From NCBI RefSeq assembly GCF_001439785.1, contig NZ_JYLI01000002.1, forward strand, positions 372,001-436,000: a stretch of 64,000 bases of DNA. Reading direction: 5' to 3'. Shown in pieces: positions 59,574 through 64,000 of this stretch. The notes under the pieces are model-generated. The model saw only the letters and a list, made by a program, of their open reading frames with translations, did no database searches and was not told where the DNA came from. This stretch comes from Pseudomonas poae. GTDB lineage: Bacteria; Pseudomonadota; Gammaproteobacteria; Pseudomonadales; Pseudomonadaceae. Position numbers and translations under genes: made by a program. Position 1 is the first letter of the stretch. Every line of letters begins with the position of its first letter.

Positions 59574-60608
59574 ATGGTCAAGGTCGGTATTGTCGGCGGC
59601 ACGGGTTACACCGGTGTCGAATTGCTGCGTCTGTTGGCCCAGCATCCACAGGCTGAAGTGGTGGTCATCACCTCTCGATCCGAGGCCGGCCTGGCTGTTG
59701 CGGACATGTACCCGAACCTGCGCGGCCATTACGACGGTTTGGCGTTCAGCGTGCCCGACGTCAAGACGCTGGGCGCCTGTGATGTGGTGTTCTTTGCCAC
59801 TCCTCACGGGGTAGCCCATGCGTTGGCCGGCGAACTGCTGGCTGCCGGCACCAAGGTCATCGACCTGTCTGCCGACTTCCGCCTGCAGGACGCCGATGAG
59901 TGGGCCAAGTGGTACGGCCAGCCGCACGGCGCGCCGCAGTTGCTTGAGGAGGCGGTGTATGGCCTGCCGGAAGTCAATCGTGAGCAAATCAGGCAAGCCC
60001 GCTTGATTGCGGTACCAGGTTGTTACCCGACCGCAACCCAGCTGGGCTTTCTGCCTTTGCTGGAAGCCGGGCTGGCGGACGCTTCACGTTTGATCGCAGA
60101 CTGCAAGTCGGGAGTGAGCGGCGCAGGTCGTGGTGCGGCGGTAGGTTCGTTGTACGCCGAGACTGCCGAAAGCATGAAGGCTTATGCCGTTAAAGGGCAT
60201 CGTCATTTGCCGGAGATTCGCCAGGGCCTTTGCCGGGCAGCGGGTAAGGACGTGGGCCTGACCTTCGTGCCGCACCTTGCGCCGATGATTCGCGGTATTC
60301 ATTCCACGCTGTACGCAACAGTGGTCGATCGTTCGGTCGATCTGCAGACGCTGTTCGAAAAGCGCTATGCCAATGAGCCGTTTGTCGACGTGATGCCGGC
60401 CGGCAGTCATCCGGAAACCCGCAGTGTGCGCGGCGCCAATGTGTGCCGGATTGCGGTACATCGTCCGCAGGATGGTGACCTGGTGGTGGTACTGTCGGTG
60501 ATCGATAATCTGGTCAAGGGCGCATCGGGCCAGGCGGTGCAGAATATGAACATTCTGTTTGACCTGGATGAGAAGCTGGGGCTTTCCCACGCGGGCATGT
60601 TGCCTTAA
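59574..60608 (+). CDS. argC: ArgC, N-acetyl-gamma-glutamyl-phosphate reductase
   Basis: 344 residues. ArgC reduces acetylglutamyl-phosphate to the semialdehyde in arginine synthesis. [17 protein letters not shown] at residues 5-21 binds NADPH, the catalytic C150 is in [12 protein letters not shown], and the His in KGHRHLPEI lies near 210. The ATG at 59574 follows AGGG; a longer in-frame reading would start upstream of the promoter -10 and is rejected. A rho-independent terminator stands 22 nt after the stop. Cytoplasmic. Confidence 0.97.
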   Translation: MVKVGIVGGTGYTGVELLRLLAQHPQAEVVVITSRSEAGLAVADMYPNLRGHYDGLAFSVPDVKTLGACDVVFFATPHGVAHALAGELLAAGTKVIDLSADFRLQDADEWAKWYGQPHGAPQLLEEAVYGLPEVNREQIRQARLIAVPGCYPTATQLGFLPLLEAGLADASRLIADCKSGVSGAGRGAAVGSLYAETAESMKAYAVKGHRHLPEIRQGLCRAAGKDVGLTFVPHLAPMIRGIHSTLYATVVDRSVDLQTLFEKRYANEPFVDVMPAGSHPETRSVRGANVCRIAVHRPQDGDLVVVLSVIDNLVKGASGQAVQNMNILFDLDEKLGLSHAGMLP

Positions 60609-60630
60609 GGCATTTCCTGCAAAGGTGCAA

Positions 60631-60657
60631 AGGCCCGTTAATCGGGCCTTTTTTGTC
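60631..60657 (+). terminator. Rho-independent terminator after argC
   Basis: AAGGCCCG and CGGGCCTT arms around a five-base loop, followed by TTTTTG, 22 nt past the argC stop. Confidence 0.93.
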
Positions 60658-60693
60658 TTTATAGGCGCATGGCCGATTTGCTATACCGTAACA

Positions 60694-60703
60694 ATAGTTG
60701 ACC
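60694..60703. promoter_or_regulatory. IscR type-1-like half site upstream of erpA
   Basis: ATAGTTGACC fits the left half of the IscR type 1 consensus (ATASYYGACT) at nine of ten positions. The right half is not convincing. It overlaps a TTGACC -35-like hexamer. A CCGCTT/AAGCGG inverted repeat lies just downstream (60702-60722). Confidence 0.35.
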
Positions 60704-60773
60704 GCTTTTCTAGGAGAAGCGGATAATACCGGCCATTACGCATATGACGGCGTTACGCCGGGAGATTATCAGC

Positions 60774-61124
60774 ATGAGCGTTGAATCCTTCACCCCCACG
60801 GCTTTGCAATTCACCCACGGTGCTGCGCACAAGGTGAAGAGCCTGGTCGATGAAGAGGGTAATGATCGCTTGAAGCTGCGCGTATTTGTTACGGGCGGCG
60901 GTTGTTCAGGGTTTCAGTACGGTTTTACCTTTGATGAAGATGTGGCCGACGATGACACTATCGTTGAGCGCGAGGGCGTGAGCTTGGTCGTGGACCCGAT
61001 GAGCTTCCAGTACCTGGCAGGTGCCGAGGTGGATTATCAGGAAGGTCTGGAGGGTTCGCGTTTCGTGATCAAGAACCCGAACGCGACGACGACCTGTGGT
61101 TGCGGGTCTTCGTTTTCGATCTGA
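60774..61124 (+). CDS. erpA: ErpA, A-type iron-sulfur carrier protein
   Basis: 116 residues. ErpA passes Fe-S clusters to apo-proteins. The three cluster-binding cysteines are present: C44 in [11 protein letters not shown], and C108 and C110 in [14 protein letters not shown] lies about nine bases before the ATG at 60774; an in-frame extension ten codons upstream has weaker support. It is flanked by the argC terminator and its own terminator, so it is a single-gene unit. An IscR-like half site upstream is suggestive. Confidence 0.95.
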
Positions 61125-61151
61125 TCGATAAATGGGTTCGCACCGCCTATA

Positions 61152-61191
61152 AAACGCCGCTTGGATTTGATCGTTCAAGCGGCGTTTTTTT
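61152..61191. terminator. Bidirectional terminator between erpA and anmK
   Basis: Twelve-bp arms AAACGCCGCTTG and CAAGCGGCGTTT around a 12-base loop, followed by a run of T on the plus strand; AT-rich on the other side too. It serves erpA and probably anmK. Confidence 0.9.
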
Positions 61192-61212
61192 GTCTGCCGG
61201 TTTTGCGGTCAG

Positions 61213-62307
<1,095 letters not shown>

Positions 62308-63717
62308 TTAACGCTTCGCCGAGGCCAGCAAGGTGGTGCGCTCCTGATCCATGCGCGCCATCAGCGGCTGGCTCTGTTGCATGAAGCGCGCGCGCTCGGC
62401 CTTGGCGATCGGGTCAGCCATTGGCAGCTTCTGGCCCAATGGATCCACGTGCACGCCGTTGACCTGGAACTCATAGTGCAAGTGCGGGCCGGTAGACAGG
62501 CCGGTAGTGCCGATGTAGCCGATTACCTGGCCCTGTTTGACCGATCCGCCGGTCTTGACGCCTTTGGCGAAGCCTTGCATGTGGCCGTACAGGGTGCGGT
62601 AGGTGTTGCCGTGCTGGATGATCACGGTGTTGCCGTATCCGCCACGGCGCCCTGCCAGCAATACCTTGCCGTCACCCGCCGCTTTAATGGGCGTGCCGCG
62701 AGGGGCCGCGTAATCGACACCTTTGTGCGCGCGAATTTTGTTCAGGATGGGATGTTTGCGGCCCATGGAGAAACGCGAGCTGATACGGGCGAAGTCGACC
62801 GGGGTGCGGATGAACGCCTTGCGCATGCTGTTGCCATCGGCGGTGTAGTAGCTGCTGTTGCCTTGTTTGTTGGTGTAGCGCACGGCGGTGTAGGTTTTGC
62901 CGCGGTTGGTAAAGCGTGCGGAAAGGATATTGCCGGTGCCGACCACTTTGCCATTGGCGACTTTTTGCTCGTAGATCACATCGAATTCGTCACCCTGGCG
63001 GATGTCCTGGGCGAAGTCGATGTCGTAGCCGAACACGCTGGCCATGTCCATGGTCATGCTGTGGGACAGGCCCGCGCGGGCAGCCGATTGCGATAAGGAA
63101 CTGTTGATCACGCCGTGCACATAGGCGGAGCGCATCACGGGTTTGGTGGTTACGCGATTGAATGCAAAACCTTTGGCGCCTTTGCTCAGGCTGATGCTTT
63201 CCAAATCGCTGAGAGCGGTGTGCAGGTTGCTCAACTGGCCGTCTGGGGTCAGTTCGAACTCAAGCTTCTGACCGCGCTTGAGTTGGGTGAATTGCTTGGC
63301 TTGTTTGTCAGTGGCCAATACTTCGCCAACGGTGGCGGAAGGAAGGCCGACTTTTTCAAACAGAGTGGAAAGCGTGTCGCCTTTGGCTACGATCACTTCG
63401 CGGTGTTGCGGGTTCTTGGCGCTGTCAGCTGCGGGCTTTGCTTCGGCTTGCCGGGTATCTTCTGGTGTGTTTTCTATCTGGGCAAATGGTGATTCTGTCG
63501 CAGCGTTTGTGGCTTGTTGTGCGTCGGAAGCGTCTTGATCTTGTGTCAGTTGATCAGCGGGACTTTCCAGCTCAAGGCTCAGGGAGGTTCGTTTGGCTTC
63601 TACGTCGCTGGAAGGGAATACCAGGAGTGCCAGGCTAAGAAGGGCGGCGATACCACTTGCGGCGAGCAGGTGGGTCTTCGGGTAAAGCGGTGGCGCTTTA
63701 GACGGTTCAGTGGTCAT
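62308..63717 (-). CDS. mepM: MepM-like peptidoglycan DD-endopeptidase (M23)
   Basis: 469 residues. An N-terminal membrane anchor (about 17-33, AASGIAALLSLALLVF) is followed by a Gln/Ala-rich linker, a LysM-like/OapA region with VAKGDTLSTLFEKVGL near 110, and a C-terminal LytM domain with HKGVDYAAPRGTP and the HLHYEF zinc ligands. It cuts stem-peptide cross-links to let the wall grow. PA0667 in the same place is the PAO1 counterpart. The ATG at 63717 begins the family-typical N-terminus, although its ribosome site is weak; an upstream in-frame start 27 codons earlier lies in the AT-rich promoter. Confidence 0.93.
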   Translation of the reverse strand: MTTEPSKAPPLYPKTHLLAASGIAALLSLALLVFPSSDVEAKRTSLSLELESPADQLTQDQDASDAQQATNAATESPFAQIENTPEDTRQAEAKPAADSAKNPQHREVIVAKGDTLSTLFEKVGLPSATVGEVLATDKQAKQFTQLKRGQKLEFELTPDGQLSNLHTALSDLESISLSKGAKGFAFNRVTTKPVMRSAYVHGVINSSLSQSAARAGLSHSMTMDMASVFGYDIDFAQDIRQGDEFDVIYEQKVANGKVVGTGNILSARFTNRGKTYTAVRYTNKQGNSSYYTADGNSMRKAFIRTPVDFARISSRFSMGRKHPILNKIRAHKGVDYAAPRGTPIKAAGDGKVLLAGRRGGYGNTVIIQHGNTYRTLYGHMQGFAKGVKTGGSVKQGQVIGYIGTTGLSTGPHLHYEFQVNGVHVDPLGQKLPMADPIAKAERARFMQQSQPLMARMDQERTTLLASAKR

Positions 63718-63823
63718 AGGTAATTTTTGACTTTGAAGATGAAATGGAAAAGATGAATGACATGATGAAGATGAAATAACTGTATAAAATATAACCAAAT
63801 CATCTGTGGCGCAAGCTCGCGAA

Positions 63824-63841
63824 CGCTGGGCTTGCCCAGCG
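63824..63841. repeat. Palindrome in the mepM-tyrS intergenic region
   Basis: CGCTGGGC and GCCCAGCG arms around TT, in the 210-bp gap between divergent mepM and tyrS. It resembles a REP core. An AT-rich stretch at about 63775-63800 is a likely mepM promoter area. Confidence 0.5.
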
Positions 63842-63927
63842 GTGTCCGTGCGCAGGGCAAAACTTGTAATTAGTCCCTGATCTTGTATGGTTGTTCCCCT
63901 TTTGAATCTGAGCCTTGCGGGTCTGTT

Positions 63928-64000
63928 ATGAAGTCGGTTGAAGAGCAGCTAGCGCTGATAAAACGTGGTGCGGAAGAACTGTTGGTCGAGGCCGAGCTGG
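63928..64000 (+). CDS. tyrS: TyrS, tyrosyl-tRNA synthetase (partial, right edge)
   Basis: Only the first 24 codons are present: MKSVEEQLALIKRGAEELLV and on. This matches the N-terminus of pseudomonad tyrosyl-tRNA synthetase, and mepM-tyrS divergence is the PAO1 and KT2440 order. The catalytic HIGH and KMSKS motifs would lie outside. The ribosome site is weak (GCGGG about nine bases upstream). Assignment rests on the N-terminus and synteny. Confidence 0.85.
   Translation, partial: MKSVEEQLALIKRGAEELLVEAEL

Overview
The window is ordinary chromosomal core of a Pseudomonas, most like the P. fluorescens / P. putida side of the genus. GC is high, gene order follows the P. aeruginosa PAO1 and P. 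putida KT2440 backbone almost gene for gene, and REP/REPIN palindromes sit in many gaps. I see no prophage, integrase, transposase, CRISPR array or rRNA. A tRNA-Ile2 (CAU) gene is present. The species cannot be fixed from the sequence alone.

Layout, left to right. 1-4514: pyrroloquinoline quinone cluster pqqF-A-B-C-D on the minus strand, with pqqD cut by the left edge. 4563-7678: lysine catabolism genes davB-davA (lysine to 5-aminovaleramide to 5-aminovalerate) with an Lrp/AsnC regulator upstream. 7849-11684: tRNA-Ile2 and a giant PAS-GGDEF-EAL sensor (RmcA type). 11820-16368: macromolecular synthesis operon rpsU-dnaG-rpoD. 16572-20376: tsaD, plsY, folB-folK, cca. 20440-25300: stress operon yeaG-yeaH-spoVR. 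25585-33240: lptD-surA-pdxA-rsmA-apaG-apaH-glpE. 33371-35836: amgK-murU-djlA. 36110-44435: a DUF3530 protein, the AgtSR two-component system and the AgtABCD transporter (GABA / 5-aminovalerate uptake). 44543-47265: an iron-type alcohol dehydrogenase, rpe and gph. 47336-53719: trpE, an autotransporter esterase on the other strand, and trpGDC. 53855-56506: a lipoate-ligase-like gene, vfr, an OsmC protein and coq7. 56626-64000: hinT, an SDR, a DUF805 protein, hemJ, argC, erpA, anmK, mepM and the start of tyrS.

Functional links. davBA makes 5-aminovalerate inside the cell while agtABCD imports it under AgtSR, so both ends of one carbon/nitrogen route lie within 40 kb. amgK, murU and anmK belong to the same cell-wall recycling route. 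lptD and surA share outer-membrane assembly. trpE and trpGDC lie apart, but each is preceded by nearly the same Trp-rich leader peptide, which points to shared attenuation control.

Nothing here looks like an undescribed multi-gene system. The most interesting signals are regulatory: the twin trp leaders (one is the in-frame C-terminus of Gph), a terminator hairpin that contains the cca ribosome binding site, a perfect 10-bp inverted repeat upstream of davB, a palindrome in front of the agt transporter operon, and a REPIN between the binding-protein and permease genes of that operon.
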